NCBI GenBank assembly: GCA_022822785.1
Contig: JAJEAL010000134.1
Span: 170,600-234,599, forward strand
Length of the DNA stretch: 64,000 nucleotides
Direction: 5' to 3'
DNA from: Candidatus Poribacteria bacterium
Lineage (GTDB): Bacteria; Poribacteria; WGA-4E; PCPOR2b
Shown here: piece after piece, positions 26,194 to 35,035 of the stretch
How the letters are laid out: each line of letters opens with the position of its first letter
Numbering within the stretch: the stretch's first letter is position 1
The notes under the pieces: model-generated
Told to the model about the DNA's origin: nothing
What the model saw: the letters and a program-made list of their open reading frames with translations, nothing else
Database searches by the model: none
Position numbers and translations under genes: made by a program

Positions 26194-27135
26194 TTATGTT
26201 CCACTTTGAAGTTTATGTGCCCCATTCTGAATCAACTTTGTTGCAAGGTTGACCGCTAACTCGTGGGCACCCGCCAAATCATCCCGATAAGATTGGGATT
26301 CAAGGCAACCTGATAGCCGCTCTAGCAGTCGATGCTTTCCGTCAGGGCTGCACACAGTAGCGGTCAGATGAAGTGCCTTATCGTTCAGCTGTGCGTTTAC
26401 GCCAATCGGAACTTGACATCCACCACCCAATTCACCCAATACGGTCCTCTCGATAAGCACTTCAGTTTCGCTATGGCTATCGTTAATTGCGTCTAACAGC
26501 GTCTTAATTTCCGAGTCATCTTCGCGTGTTTCTACCCCCAATGCGCCTTGTCCAGCGGCGGGGACCATCTGATTAATCTCAAAATACGCTGCAATAATTT
26601 CTTCGCCGATCAGTCGTTTAATCCCCGCCGCAGCGAGGATGATCCCATCAAGGTCCGTTTCATGCAGTTTGCGAAGGCGTGTGTCGAGATTGCCGCGAAC
26701 ATCCACAACCTGCAAATCGGGACGCAGGTGTAAAAGTTGACATTTACGGCGTGGACTTGTCGTTCCAATTTTTGCTCCTTTTGGGAGTTGATCGAGAAGC
26801 AAATCAGATTTTGTAACTAGCACGTCGCGAGGATCTTCACGGGCAGGGATAGCGGCGATACAAAGTCCATCGGGCAGATCTGTCGGCAGGTCTTTCATGC
26901 TGTGGACGGCGAGGTCAATGGTGCCATCCAAAAGGGCGTTTTCGATTTCCTTGGTAAAGACCCCTTTACCGAGACCAACGAGGGAGCGATCTAGAATTTT
27001 GTCCCCGGTCGTCTTGATGACTTTGCATTCGATTGAGCGGTCGGGAAAGTGACGGTGCAGACATTTCCTCACATATTCCGTTTGCCAGAGAGCGAGTTGG
27101 CTACCGCGTGTGCCGATGGTGATAGTTTGTTTCAT
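26194..27135 (-). CDS. hemC: Porphobilinogen deaminase HemC
   Basis: The ATG at 27135 (GGGAGCCCAT before it) gives 313 residues and the normal MKQTITIGTRGSQLALWQTE start. The dipyrromethane cofactor Cys is in LGGGCQVPIGV and the catalytic Asp in VHSMKDLPTDLP. It polymerises four porphobilinogens to hydroxymethylbilane. Oddly, near the C-terminus about 35 bases (26282-26313) match the dispersed repeat CCCGATnnnATCGGGATTCAAAGCAA and encode residues around SGCLESQSYRDDL, apparently tolerated in frame. Confidence 0.95.
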   Translation of the reverse strand: MKQTITIGTRGSQLALWQTEYVRKCLHRHFPDRSIECKVIKTTGDKILDRSLVGLGKGVFTKEIENALLDGTIDLAVHSMKDLPTDLPDGLCIAAIPAREDPRDVLVTKSDLLLDQLPKGAKIGTTSPRRKCQLLHLRPDLQVVDVRGNLDTRLRKLHETDLDGIILAAAGIKRLIGEEIIAAYFEINQMVPAAGQGALGVETREDDSEIKTLLDAINDSHSETEVLIERTVLGELGGGCQVPIGVNAQLNDKALHLTATVCSPDGKHRLLERLSGCLESQSYRDDLAGAHELAVNLATKLIQNGAHKLQSGT

Positions 27136-27259
27136 ATGGGCTCCCGTTCCGCATAGCGGAATCCTCGCCTTGTGGGACAAATCTCCCGACAGTTCAGTCG
27201 TGACCGCCTCATGTAGACACTGCAACTGCGTTGTTTCGGTTGAAGGCGGTCAAGTGATG

Positions 27260-27400
27260 CTATTTAGTCTTCAATTCCTGAAGATCAGATTCCAGCTGTT
27301 CTATCCGTTTTTGGAACCTCGCTGTATGAACGAAAGCGAGGAGACCATAGATGAAGCCAGTTGCGCCAAGCACCATTCCAATAATTCCGAATGCCTCCAT
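27260..27400 (-). CDS. 46-residue membrane micro-protein between hemA and hemC
   Basis: ATG at 27400 after AAAGGAATCCACA; TAG at 27260-27262. The sequence starts MEAFGIIGMVLGATGFIYGL (one TM helix) and continues into a basic, heptad-like helix (ARFQKRIEQLESDLQELKTK). It starts 20 bases after the hemA stop and fits the gap before hemC, on the same strand. The shape resembles small haem-handling or scaffold subunits such as CcmD, but the sequence is not recognised. The role is unknown; operon position suggests membrane tethering in tetrapyrrole or cytochrome assembly. Confidence 0.7.
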   Translation of the reverse strand: MEAFGIIGMVLGATGFIYGLLAFVHTARFQKRIEQLESDLQELKTK

Positions 27401-27420
27401 TGTGGATTCCTTTATCAGCT

Positions 27421-28731
27421 TTATTCGGTCGTGTCTGTCTCTTCCAAACCGAACAGTTCCTGCAGTGTACGGACATACTGTAGATGGTCGCCATCACTAT
27501 CGTCGGTCGCCTCAATAAGGTCCGGATTCAAAGCAATCTGACGTAAATTTTTTGTCGGTTGATGCAACAATTTTTTGATAATCGATTGTGTCATAGCTTC
27601 GACCATTTTCTGCTGTTTGGAGGTCAGCTGTGCTTTGTCAAGACAGGTTCCTAACTCTCTTGAAGCTACCCCCTGAAACTGCTGATGGAGCGCTTTAATC
27701 GTTGGATTGACTTCAAAGGTCTGTAGCCGTGACTGAAATTTTGCGACCTCCTCTTTGACAATCTGCGTTGCGATTTCCGCTTCCTGCTCCCGGTCTTCGA
27801 GGTTGGCAGCGACCACCGCCTCAAGGTCATCGATGTTATACAGGAAAGCATTGTCCACTTTGCTGACTTCAGGGTCGATATCACGGGGGACAGCGATGTC
27901 GATCAGGAACATATAGCGATGCTTCCGCTGTTTCATAATTTCTGCAAGTGCAGGGCGATCGATCAGGTAATGCGGAGCGTCAGTTGAGCTGATTACGATG
28001 TCCGCTTCGACGAGGAAGCTCAGATCGGCGTCGTATGCTAAGGGGATTCCGTTAAATTTTTTGGCGATGTCAACTGCCCGTTGATAGGTTCGGTTCGCCA
28101 CGATGACTTGGGAAACGTTGTTCTTCACAAGGTGTCGCGCGGTTAATTCGCTCATCTCGCCGGCACCGATGATAGCAACCGTTTTATCTTCTAAACTCTG
28201 AAAGATTTTCTTGGCAAGTTCAACCGCAGCATAACTGATGGACACCGCACCGGCAGCGATATTGGTCTCGGTCCGGACTCGCTTGCCGACGCTTATCGCT
28301 TTGGCAAACAGGCGGTTGAGTATATCGCTGGTCGCTCCAGCAGCAAGTGATTGGGCATACGCCTCTTTGATCTGACCGAGAATCTGGGGTTCGCCGACTA
28401 CCATAGAATCGAGGCTTGCAGTCACATTGAAGAGATGACGAACCGCATCAACGTCTTGATGGCTATATGTAAACTTCTTCAGCTCTTGCGGTTCGATTCG
28501 ATGGTAATTTGATAAAAATTCAGAAAGCACGGCACCGCCATCTTTGCTGTGGATCACGGCGTAGATTTCGACGCGATTGCAGGTTGAGAGAATTGTGGCT
28601 TCCCTAACGTCGGGCTGTTCGGTTAAAAGTTGGAGAGCTTCGGTAAGCTGGCTTTCAGAAAACGACAACTTTTCTCGAAAATCGAGCGGTGCAATATGAT
28701 GACTGGTACCGACAGTGATAATTTGGTTCAT
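27421..28731 (-). CDS. hemA: Glutamyl-tRNA reductase HemA
   Basis: Protein of 436 residues. The catalytic Cys lies in ATILSTCNRVEIYAV (about residue 50). The glutamate pocket is VGTSHHIAPLDFREKL, the NADPH domain has VAIIGAGEMSELTARHL, and a C-terminal dimerisation helix is present. It reduces Glu-tRNA(Glu) to glutamate-1-semialdehyde for HemL, encoded upstream. Bases 27520-27540 near the 3' end match the GGATTCAAAGCAATCTGA repeat and encode LRQIALNPD in frame. No strong ribosome site; probably coupled to hemX (10-base gap). Confidence 0.95.
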   Translation of the reverse strand: MNQIITVGTSHHIAPLDFREKLSFSESQLTEALQLLTEQPDVREATILSTCNRVEIYAVIHSKDGGAVLSEFLSNYHRIEPQELKKFTYSHQDVDAVRHLFNVTASLDSMVVGEPQILGQIKEAYAQSLAAGATSDILNRLFAKAISVGKRVRTETNIAAGAVSISYAAVELAKKIFQSLEDKTVAIIGAGEMSELTARHLVKNNVSQVIVANRTYQRAVDIAKKFNGIPLAYDADLSFLVEADIVISSTDAPHYLIDRPALAEIMKQRKHRYMFLIDIAVPRDIDPEVSKVDNAFLYNIDDLEAVVAANLEDREQEAEIATQIVKEEVAKFQSRLQTFEVNPTIKALHQQFQGVASRELGTCLDKAQLTSKQQKMVEAMTQSIIKKLLHQPTKNLRQIALNPDLIEATDDSDGDHLQYVRTLQELFGLEETDTTE

Positions 28732-28741
28732 TTGTTAAATA

Positions 28742-29557
28742 TTAAAATGCGTGTATACTTGGTAAAAAGAGATTAACGCCTACATAGGTAAACAGCACAG
28801 CAGCCAAACCGATAATTGCTGAATAGGCGGTTTTGCGACCGCGCCACCCGAAAACTTGACGAATGCTGAGCTGTAACACATAGACAAGCCAGGTGGCGAT
28901 TGTGAAGATTACCTTTGAATCGACCCATGTCCATTTGACCTCTTTAACATATTGAGTCCAAAGTGCTCCAATAAGAATGCCCATCGTCATCAGAATTACG
29001 CCGACGAGAATACACTTGTGTCCGAGTTCATCGGATCTGCCAAGCGCGGGCAGAAGATTGTAGATAAGCGTGTGCTGCTTCTCACGAATTTTCCTCTCTT
29101 CAATCAGGTACATTAGTCCAAAGCCAAACGCGGCGACGAATGCGGCGTAAGACAAAAAAATAACAGCAGAATGGGCGATAAGCCAGTAGTTTTGCAAATA
29201 AGCGGGAATTGCAGTATTCTCTTGAGTCTGTAACGTATAAGCGACCAAGGTGGCTATGAACGCAGCGGGAACGACAAAGACCCCAATCGTGCGTAGATGA
29301 GTCAGATGTGCGATACACAGATAAATCAAAATGATCGCCCACGCGAGGAAGGAGGTTGAGTCATACCAGTGTGCCATCAGGTGTCCCGCGTGCTGCCAAC
29401 GCAGAAGAATAAAAGCTGAGTGCAGCACAAAACCGCCTATCGTTACCCAATAGCCGTACTTTGCGACCCTTTGATTCCCGGTGCTCAGAAAAAGAATATG
29501 AAGTATGCATCCCGCCAAATAGACGAGCAAAAGCGTGTGAAAAAATAGTGAGTTCAT
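28742..29557 (-). CDS. hemX: HemX/CcsA-family cytochrome c assembly membrane protein
   Basis: Protein of 271 residues with about eight TM segments. It matches the CytC_asm (CcsA/HemX) family: WLIAHSAVIFLSYAAFVAAFG, GFGLMYLIEERK and IGALWTQYVKEVKWTWVDSK, a WWD-like remnant. HemX-type genes commonly precede hemA, as here, and are thought to influence HemA levels or haem handling. A CcsA-type haem transporter is less likely because no CcsB/ResB gene is present and a full Ccm system is. The start codon context is weak. Confidence 0.85.
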   Translation of the reverse strand: MNSLFFHTLLLVYLAGCILHILFLSTGNQRVAKYGYWVTIGGFVLHSAFILLRWQHAGHLMAHWYDSTSFLAWAIILIYLCIAHLTHLRTIGVFVVPAAFIATLVAYTLQTQENTAIPAYLQNYWLIAHSAVIFLSYAAFVAAFGFGLMYLIEERKIREKQHTLIYNLLPALGRSDELGHKCILVGVILMTMGILIGALWTQYVKEVKWTWVDSKVIFTIATWLVYVLQLSIRQVFGWRGRKTAYSAIIGLAAVLFTYVGVNLFLPSIHAF

Positions 29558-29595
29558 TGCGATATTAGATGTAAGCAGCGCACCTATTCAAAAAT

Positions 29596-30768
29596 TTACC
29601 CGCAGATTTGCTGAAGAGCATATTGACGCGCGGCGTCGGTTTGCCCGCTACGAATCATATTGAAAGTGCATTTAACTGCACAGTTAGGGTCGTCAAAACC
29701 TAAGCAGCATTTTTGCACTTCACTTTCAGGAACCTGATCGATAAGATGATCGAAGTATCGCTGACGAGCTTTCTGAGTCGGAATAGATTCCATCACCGTA
29801 GGTCGTAGCGATCCGAGAAAATCGATAAACTCCCCATAACCGTTGTTTTCAAACTGATGGGCAAGCTGGGTTTGTACAGATTCGATGCTACATCCTCCGA
29901 CTACACCTACGTCACTCTCCTGAGTGTGATTGGTAGCAATACTGATAATCAGATCGCCGTCTCTTACCAAAGGCGGCGTGGTAAATGTTCCCAATTCTGG
30001 GGCATTGATGAATTCAATTAGCTGACACTGATCGCGAGCAGCGAAGGCAAAATTTTCGGAACCGACATCGTCAACTAACACAAAAAATGTACCTGATATG
30101 CGTTCCAAACTGTTAGGGGTCGGGGCGATTCGCTCGACAGTCGCACCGCAACGCAGTAGCAGATCGAGTCTTTGCGCGAGGGATTCACTCATCTTCTCCG
30201 AATCGCTGATTGCGATACAGTGTCGATTTTCCAACAAAAAATAGACCGGATACGGAAGACCGTGCCCTTGGAGAGACGGGGCGAAATTGGTCTCAGATGG
30301 TTCATCGTAAAGGGATATCGCGCTGAACTTCGATTCGAGGTATTCCCGGATACGTCTGGACAGCGCTGGGCTTTTGCCGCTTGTGGAGATACTGATTGTT
30401 AGGTCGTCATGCGTGATCACGGACGCTGCTGCAAAAGTGCATTCAGGAATTACGTCAACCACATTGACAAGATTGATTCCGCCCCCTTCGTGTGCTTCCT
30501 TGAAGACCTGTGTGTTAATCTCCGGCAAATCGGTTGCCGCACAGACGAGAAACATCCCTTCTGTATCACCGGACCGGAACTGGCGTTTATGCCATGTTAT
30601 CTGATTGCTCCGTGCCCAGTTAGTATTGGTTTCCGTCGCTTCAGGGCTGATTAACGTTACATCTCCGCCGCTGCGTAGCAGAGAGAGCACCTTTCGTTCG
30701 GCGACAATCCCTGCACCCACAACGAGGCACTTGCGGTTCTGGAGGTTCAGATATGCTGGATAGAACAT
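29596..30768 (-). CDS. Siroheme synthase-like protein with duplicated, degenerate second domain
   Basis: Protein of 390 residues, about twice the length of a simple precorrin-2 dehydrogenase. Residues 1-165 are a SirC/Met8/CysG-N-type domain: YLNLQNRKCLVVGAGIVAER, then FLVCAATDLPEIN and ISISTSGKSPALSRRIREYL. Residues about 170-290 look like a second copy: YPVYFLLENRHCIAISDSEK aligns with the first line but has lost the GAG NAD motif, and DGDLIISIATN aligns with DDLTISISTSG. The Cys-rich C-terminus (VQKCCLGFDDPNCAVKC) could bind a metal. The N-half should oxidise precorrin-2 and perhaps insert iron. The second half may be structural or ligand-binding. Confidence 0.8.
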   Translation of the reverse strand: MFYPAYLNLQNRKCLVVGAGIVAERKVLSLLRSGGDVTLISPEATETNTNWARSNQITWHKRQFRSGDTEGMFLVCAATDLPEINTQVFKEAHEGGGINLVNVVDVIPECTFAAASVITHDDLTISISTSGKSPALSRRIREYLESKFSAISLYDEPSETNFAPSLQGHGLPYPVYFLLENRHCIAISDSEKMSESLAQRLDLLLRCGATVERIAPTPNSLERISGTFFVLVDDVGSENFAFAARDQCQLIEFINAPELGTFTTPPLVRDGDLIISIATNHTQESDVGVVGGCSIESVQTQLAHQFENNGYGEFIDFLGSLRPTVMESIPTQKARQRYFDHLIDQVPESEVQKCCLGFDDPNCAVKCTFNMIRSGQTDAARQYALQQICG

Positions 30769-30841
30769 AATGTAGAAGATAACGCAAGAAGAATAATACG
30801 TAAGGTCCCAATTTTACGCATTACTCGTTACGCACTGTTTT

Positions 30842-31828
30842 TTACCAATCTCTCGATACACCGTAGTCCGCAAGTTGTGCGAGGGCGTTTCTCGCAGGCG
30901 TTTCAGGAAGCACGTTCAAAGCAGATTTCGCGTGGTCGGCATACTCTTGAGCGACCCCACGGCAATGTGCCTGGATCTGATAACGTTCAAGTAGGGATTC
31001 AATCCATTCGATTGCCCCAGCCTCGTCCATTTGTAGACTGAAAATCCGTTCCAGTTCTGTTCTGTCTTCGGTCGTACAGACTTCGCGTGCATAAATCATC
31101 GGAAATGTCAGTTTTCCATCGCGCAGATCGTTGAACGGTTCTTTCCCCAGCGTTTCTCCATCTGCTACAAGGTCGAGGAGATCATCGATAATCTGAAATG
31201 CTGCACCGATGGCTTCTCCATACTCTGTCAAGGCGTGGAGGGTTTGCGGTTCCTGTGTGCCAAGTACCGCTCCCATTGCACACGAAGCGGTGATAAGTTT
31301 GCCCGTTTTCAGGTCGATGATTTTTAGATAGTCGTCCTGCGAAATGTTGAAATCCCCATTTTTGTAGGCGTGAATGACTTCCCCTTCACACATCGAATGT
31401 GTCGCATCCGAAAGCAGTGCCATCGCAGCGTCATCGGCGCGTCGACCGACAAGCATTGACAGCACGCGGGCATGGAGGTAATCCCCAACGAGCACCGCCA
31501 CTTTATTGCCCCATTTCGAGTGTAACGTTTCACGTCCCCGTCGGATCGGGGCTTCATCAAGCACATCATCGTGGACGAGTGATGCGACGTGAATCAGCTC
31601 GACAGTTGCTGCAAGAGTATGGGCATCCTTGCCTTCGTATCCACATGCTTTCGCGGAAAGCAGCAGCAAGATTGGACGTAGCCGCTTCCCACCGCCTTCG
31701 ACTACATGCTGGACAGCAAGGTCAACGAAATCGTAATGACTCGTGGTTTTCTCGCTGAGTTTTTTTTCAACGGCTTGCAGATCGTCTGTAATAAAATGGC
31801 AAATTTCGCTAAGACTTGGCGTTGACAT
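30842..31828 (-). CDS. Polyprenyl diphosphate synthase (long chain)
   Basis: Trans-prenyltransferase of 328 residues. The first Asp-rich motif is LVHDDVLDEAPIRRG and the second is IIDDLLD. GGGKRLRPILLLLSAKA is the substrate-binding start. The small residues before the first motif suggest a long-chain product (heptaprenyl to octaprenyl), as used for respiratory quinones. Its place in a haem operon fits respiratory-chain assembly. A GTGAAACGTGAAACGTGAAC repeat (31839-31860) directly precedes the start codon. Confidence 0.9.
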   Translation of the reverse strand: MSTPSLSEICHFITDDLQAVEKKLSEKTTSHYDFVDLAVQHVVEGGGKRLRPILLLLSAKACGYEGKDAHTLAATVELIHVASLVHDDVLDEAPIRRGRETLHSKWGNKVAVLVGDYLHARVLSMLVGRRADDAAMALLSDATHSMCEGEVIHAYKNGDFNISQDDYLKIIDLKTGKLITASCAMGAVLGTQEPQTLHALTEYGEAIGAAFQIIDDLLDLVADGETLGKEPFNDLRDGKLTFPMIYAREVCTTEDRTELERIFSLQMDEAGAIEWIESLLERYQIQAHCRGVAQEYADHAKSALNVLPETPARNALAQLADYGVSRDW

Positions 31829-31931
31829 CGGATATGAAACGTGAAACGTGAAACGTGAACGTTGATTCTCTCGCGTACAACTTTCACGTTATGCCCCTTT
31901 TTGTTTCTCCGTTTATACTCCCTTTCATACG

Positions 31932-33215
31932 TTAAAGTTTTGACAATACTTCATCGGCTGCCCGGATTGTTTGATCTATATCCGCCTCAGAATGTGCCAG
32001 TGAAACGAAGCCTGTCTCAAACTGAGATGGGGCGACATAAACACCTTTCTCAAGCAATCCCCAGAAATAAGATGCGTAACGTTCAGTATCTGCGGTCTGT
32101 ACGCCTTCGTAATCGGTCACTGTTTCATTCGTGAAATAGAACATCAACATTGAGCCGACTCGGCTGTGCCAGGCGTCGAGTCCGTGCCGTTTCGTGGCTG
32201 CTTGCAATCCGTCTGCAAGGGCAGCGGCGCGCGCCTCAAGCTGATCATAGACATTGGGTTCGGACAGGGCAGTCAACATTGCGATCCCAGCGGACACCGC
32301 AAGCGGATTGCCCGATAGTGTTCCTGCTTGGTAGACATCGCCGAGCGGAGCGACGCTTTCCATAATCTCTTTTCTCCCTCCATACGCCCCGACCGGCATT
32401 CCTCCGCCGATGATTTTACCGAGACAGGTCATATCGGGTGTGACGTCATAGAGAGACTGTGCCCCACCGTACGCCACGCGGAATCCGGTAATTACCTCAT
32501 CAAAAATAAGAAGGATGCCATGTTCAGCGGTAATTTCGCGTAATTCTTGGAGGTAGCCATCGTGGGGCGGGATTACGCCCATATTGCCGGCAATTGGTTC
32601 AAGAATCAGACAGGCAATCTGATCGGGGTTTGCCTCGATCACAGTGCGTACAGCATCGGCATCGTTGAACGGTACAACGAGGGTGTGCCGCGTAAAATCG
32701 TCTGGAATGCCGATACACTCAGGAACGCTGAAGGTTGCGACCCCGGATCCGGCTTCGGCGAGGAGTGAATCAACATGCCCGTGATAGCAACCCGCCATCT
32801 TGATAACCTTATCGCGCCCGGTGTACCCCCGTGCGACACGAATGGCGCTCATCGTGGCTTCTGTGCCGGAGTTGACCAATCGAACAATTTCAATTGATTG
32901 ACAAGCGTTGACAATTAGTTCGGCAAGCTCTGTTTCTAGTGGCGTTGCTGCCCCGAAGCTGGTGCCGTTCTCTGCAGCACCGCGAATTGCCTCAAGAATG
33001 TCTGGATGGGCATGGCCTAGTATTAGTGGCCCCCACGACGCTAAGTAATCGATGTATTCATTGCCGTCGATATCATAGACCCTCGAACCGTTACCCCGTT
33101 GGAGGAAGAGGGGACTGCCCCCAACCTTATTAAAATTTCTTACCGGGCTATTGACACCGCCGGGGATAAATTGTTGTGATTTTTGCCATGCTGCCACAGA
33201 TTTGGCGTTATTCAA
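31932..33215 (-). CDS. hemL: Glutamate-1-semialdehyde 2,1-aminomutase HemL
   Basis: PLP enzyme of about 427 residues. Start chosen at TTG 33215, preceded by GAAAGGAAGAAAAGACG and 19 bases after hemB; the alternative ATG 33269 would lie inside hemB. Landmarks: FIPGGVNSPVRNF, the cofactor Lys in CLGKIIGGGMPVGAYGG, and SGTEATMSAIRVARGYTGRD. It converts glutamate-1-semialdehyde from HemA to 5-aminolaevulinate, the C5 pathway. The length is typical once the TTG start is used. Confidence 0.95.
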   Translation of the reverse strand: MNNAKSVAAWQKSQQFIPGGVNSPVRNFNKVGGSPLFLQRGNGSRVYDIDGNEYIDYLASWGPLILGHAHPDILEAIRGAAENGTSFGAATPLETELAELIVNACQSIEIVRLVNSGTEATMSAIRVARGYTGRDKVIKMAGCYHGHVDSLLAEAGSGVATFSVPECIGIPDDFTRHTLVVPFNDADAVRTVIEANPDQIACLILEPIAGNMGVIPPHDGYLQELREITAEHGILLIFDEVITGFRVAYGGAQSLYDVTPDMTCLGKIIGGGMPVGAYGGRKEIMESVAPLGDVYQAGTLSGNPLAVSAGIAMLTALSEPNVYDQLEARAAALADGLQAATKRHGLDAWHSRVGSMLMFYFTNETVTDYEGVQTADTERYASYFWGLLEKGVYVAPSQFETGFVSLAHSEADIDQTIRAADEVLSKL

Positions 33216-33234
33216 CGTCTTTTCTTCCTTTCGT

Positions 33235-34212
33235 TTATTCTGCGAGCCACTCCACAACCGATTGTGCAAAGTAGGTCAAGATCATATCTGCGCCTGCACG
33301 CTTAATGCTTGTGAGCACCTCAAGGGCGACCCGCTTTTCGTCGATCCAACCGTTTTGTCCAGCGGCTTTGATCATTGAGTATTCTCCGCTCACGTTGTAC
33401 GCGGCGACAGGCACCTGAAAATGCGTTTTTACCTGACTGATTACGTCAAGATAGGACAGCGCTGGTTTAACCATCAGAATATCCGCACCTTCCTCAATGT
33501 CCAATGCGACCTCGCGCAACGCTTCTTCCACATTCGGTGGGTCCATCTGATATGCACGCCTATCGCCGAATTGTGGGGCGGATTCTGCCGCCTCCCTGAA
33601 GGGACCGTAGAACGCGGACGCATATTTTGCGGAATACGCCATGATAGGAGTATGATCGTAGCCGCTTTCGTCCAATGCCTCTCGGATAGCGCCGACCCGT
33701 CCGTCCATCATGTCAGATGGTGCGATGACATCGGCACCGGCGCGAGCGTGCGATATGCTCTCTTTGACTAGCAATTCCAGCGTTGGGTCGTTTAGTACCT
33801 CTCCATCATGGATAACACCACAATGCCCGTGGTCTGTATATTCACAAAGGCAAACATCGGTCATTACGAGTAACTCAGGGACGGCATCCTTAATGGCACG
33901 TACAGCACGCTGAATGATACCGTCGTCCGCGTAGGCTTCGGACCCGACAGCATCTTTGGACTCCGGAATCCCAAATAAAAGTGTGCCCGGAATACGAAGA
34001 GCTGCCAATTCCTTCGCTGCCCGAACGAGCCGATCGACCGAGTATTGGTAGCACCCTGGCATCGATGGAATTTCTGATGCAACATCAACGCCGTGGACGA
34101 CAAACATCGGGTAGATTAAGTTATCGACGGAAAGTTGTGTTTCGCGAACAAGCCGTCGGAGGTTCTCGTTAGCACGAAGCCGTCTCGGGCGATAGATCGG
34201 AAAATGACTCAT
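33235..34212 (-). CDS. hemB: Porphobilinogen synthase HemB
   Basis: Protein of 325 residues. The active-site Lys lie in [13 protein letters not shown] and [11 protein letters not shown]. The zinc-type cysteine site is present ([17 protein letters not shown]), so this is the Cys-rich Zn form, not the Asp-rich Mg form. It condenses two 5-aminolaevulinate to porphobilinogen. AAGGAGTAATT precedes the ATG, 10 bases after the rex stop, supporting one transcript. Confidence 0.97.
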   Translation of the reverse strand: MSHFPIYRPRRLRANENLRRLVRETQLSVDNLIYPMFVVHGVDVASEIPSMPGCYQYSVDRLVRAAKELAALRIPGTLLFGIPESKDAVGSEAYADDGIIQRAVRAIKDAVPELLVMTDVCLCEYTDHGHCGVIHDGEVLNDPTLELLVKESISHARAGADVIAPSDMMDGRVGAIREALDESGYDHTPIMAYSAKYASAFYGPFREAAESAPQFGDRRAYQMDPPNVEEALREVALDIEEGADILMVKPALSYLDVISQVKTHFQVPVAAYNVSGEYSMIKAAGQNGWIDEKRVALEVLTSIKRAGADMILTYFAQSVVEWLAE

Positions 34213-34221
34213 AATTACTCC

Positions 34222-34878
34222 TTATGATGCTTGATGCTGTAGAAAGTAAGAAAGTCCTTCAAGTTCTATGGATAAATCGACATTCCTCAGTTTAATATGA
34301 CGCGGAACGGTCAGATGTGCTGGCGCAAAGTTGAGGATTGCTTTGATGCCCGCCGCGATGAGGCAGTCTAGCGCGCTCCGAGCAGCATGGAGGGGGACAG
34401 CGATGATACCAATTTCAATCTGCTTGGATTGTACGGTTTCGGGCAGCTCCACAATGTTCTGGATTACCACATTATTGATGACCCGATCCCATTTTCTCGA
34501 ATCGTTATCGAATGCCGCGACAATTTCAAAATTGTGCTCCCGCAGCACGCGATACCCCAAGAGAGCACTGCCCAAGTTGCCAACACCGATGAGTGCCACT
34601 TTTCGAGGGATATGAACGCCAAGAATTTTGTCAACGGCACCTTTGAGCGCATCTACCTCATAACCGATTCCGCGCTTCCCGAATTGCCCAAAATAGGCTA
34701 AGTCCCTGCGGATTTGAGTCGCTGTAAAATCGGTGCGTTCTGATAACTCTTTTGAAGACACAACTGTAATCCCTTCGAGTGCGAGTATCCCTAAAAGTCG
34801 GGAGTACAGGGAGAGGCGATTTATTGTGGCTTCAGAGATGTTTTTATAGTTCAGAATGAGGGAAGCATTGGATGACAT
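34222..34878 (-). CDS. rex: Redox-sensing transcriptional repressor Rex
   Basis: Protein of 218 residues, standard Rex length. The winged helix (about 1-85) includes LSERTDFTATQIRRDLAYFG and FGKRGIGYEVDAL. The Rossmann domain has VALIGVGNLGSALLGY and binds NADH, which releases the protein from DNA. It is the first gene of the haem/ccm run, so it may regulate this cluster and itself. I found no clear TTGTGAA-type operator in the 150 bases upstream. Confidence 0.95.
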   Translation of the reverse strand: MSSNASLILNYKNISEATINRLSLYSRLLGILALEGITVVSSKELSERTDFTATQIRRDLAYFGQFGKRGIGYEVDALKGAVDKILGVHIPRKVALIGVGNLGSALLGYRVLREHNFEIVAAFDNDSRKWDRVINNVVIQNIVELPETVQSKQIEIGIIAVPLHAARSALDCLIAAGIKAILNFAPAHLTVPRHIKLRNVDLSIELEGLSYFLQHQAS

Positions 34879-34924
34879 TTGACCTGACCATAGTCTATAT
34901 AAAAACCGTATGATAAACTAATAC

Positions 34925-34953
34925 ATTATAACCGATCTCCATATAAAGCGCAA
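34925..34953 (-). promoter_or_regulatory. Probable sigma-70 promoter of the rex-haem-ccm cluster
   Basis: On the minus strand TTGCGC (34948-34953), a 17-base spacer and a perfect TATAAT (34925-34930) lie about 46 bases before the rex ATG. It is the best promoter-like match at the head of the cluster. Confidence 0.55.
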
Positions 34954-35035
34954 GAAAAAGCAAGACGGCCGAAAAATGGTTCAGGCGTGAAAAACCCCGG
35001 AACTTAATTCGGCAATTCATAGACTGGTTCGGCCC

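Noticed and set aside
28742..29557. CcsA of a System II cytochrome assembly route
   Set aside because: No CcsB/ResB partner, a complete Ccm system is present, and the position before hemA fits HemX.
31839..31878. Rex operator candidate in the GTGAAACGTGAAAC repeat
   Set aside because: It lacks the TTGTGAA-N4-TTCACAA inverted arrangement and the same repeat occurs at many unrelated places.
33216..33269. ATG-initiated longer HemL inside hemB
   Set aside because: The extension is not HemL-like and overlaps hemB; TTG 33215 has a good purine-rich ribosome site.
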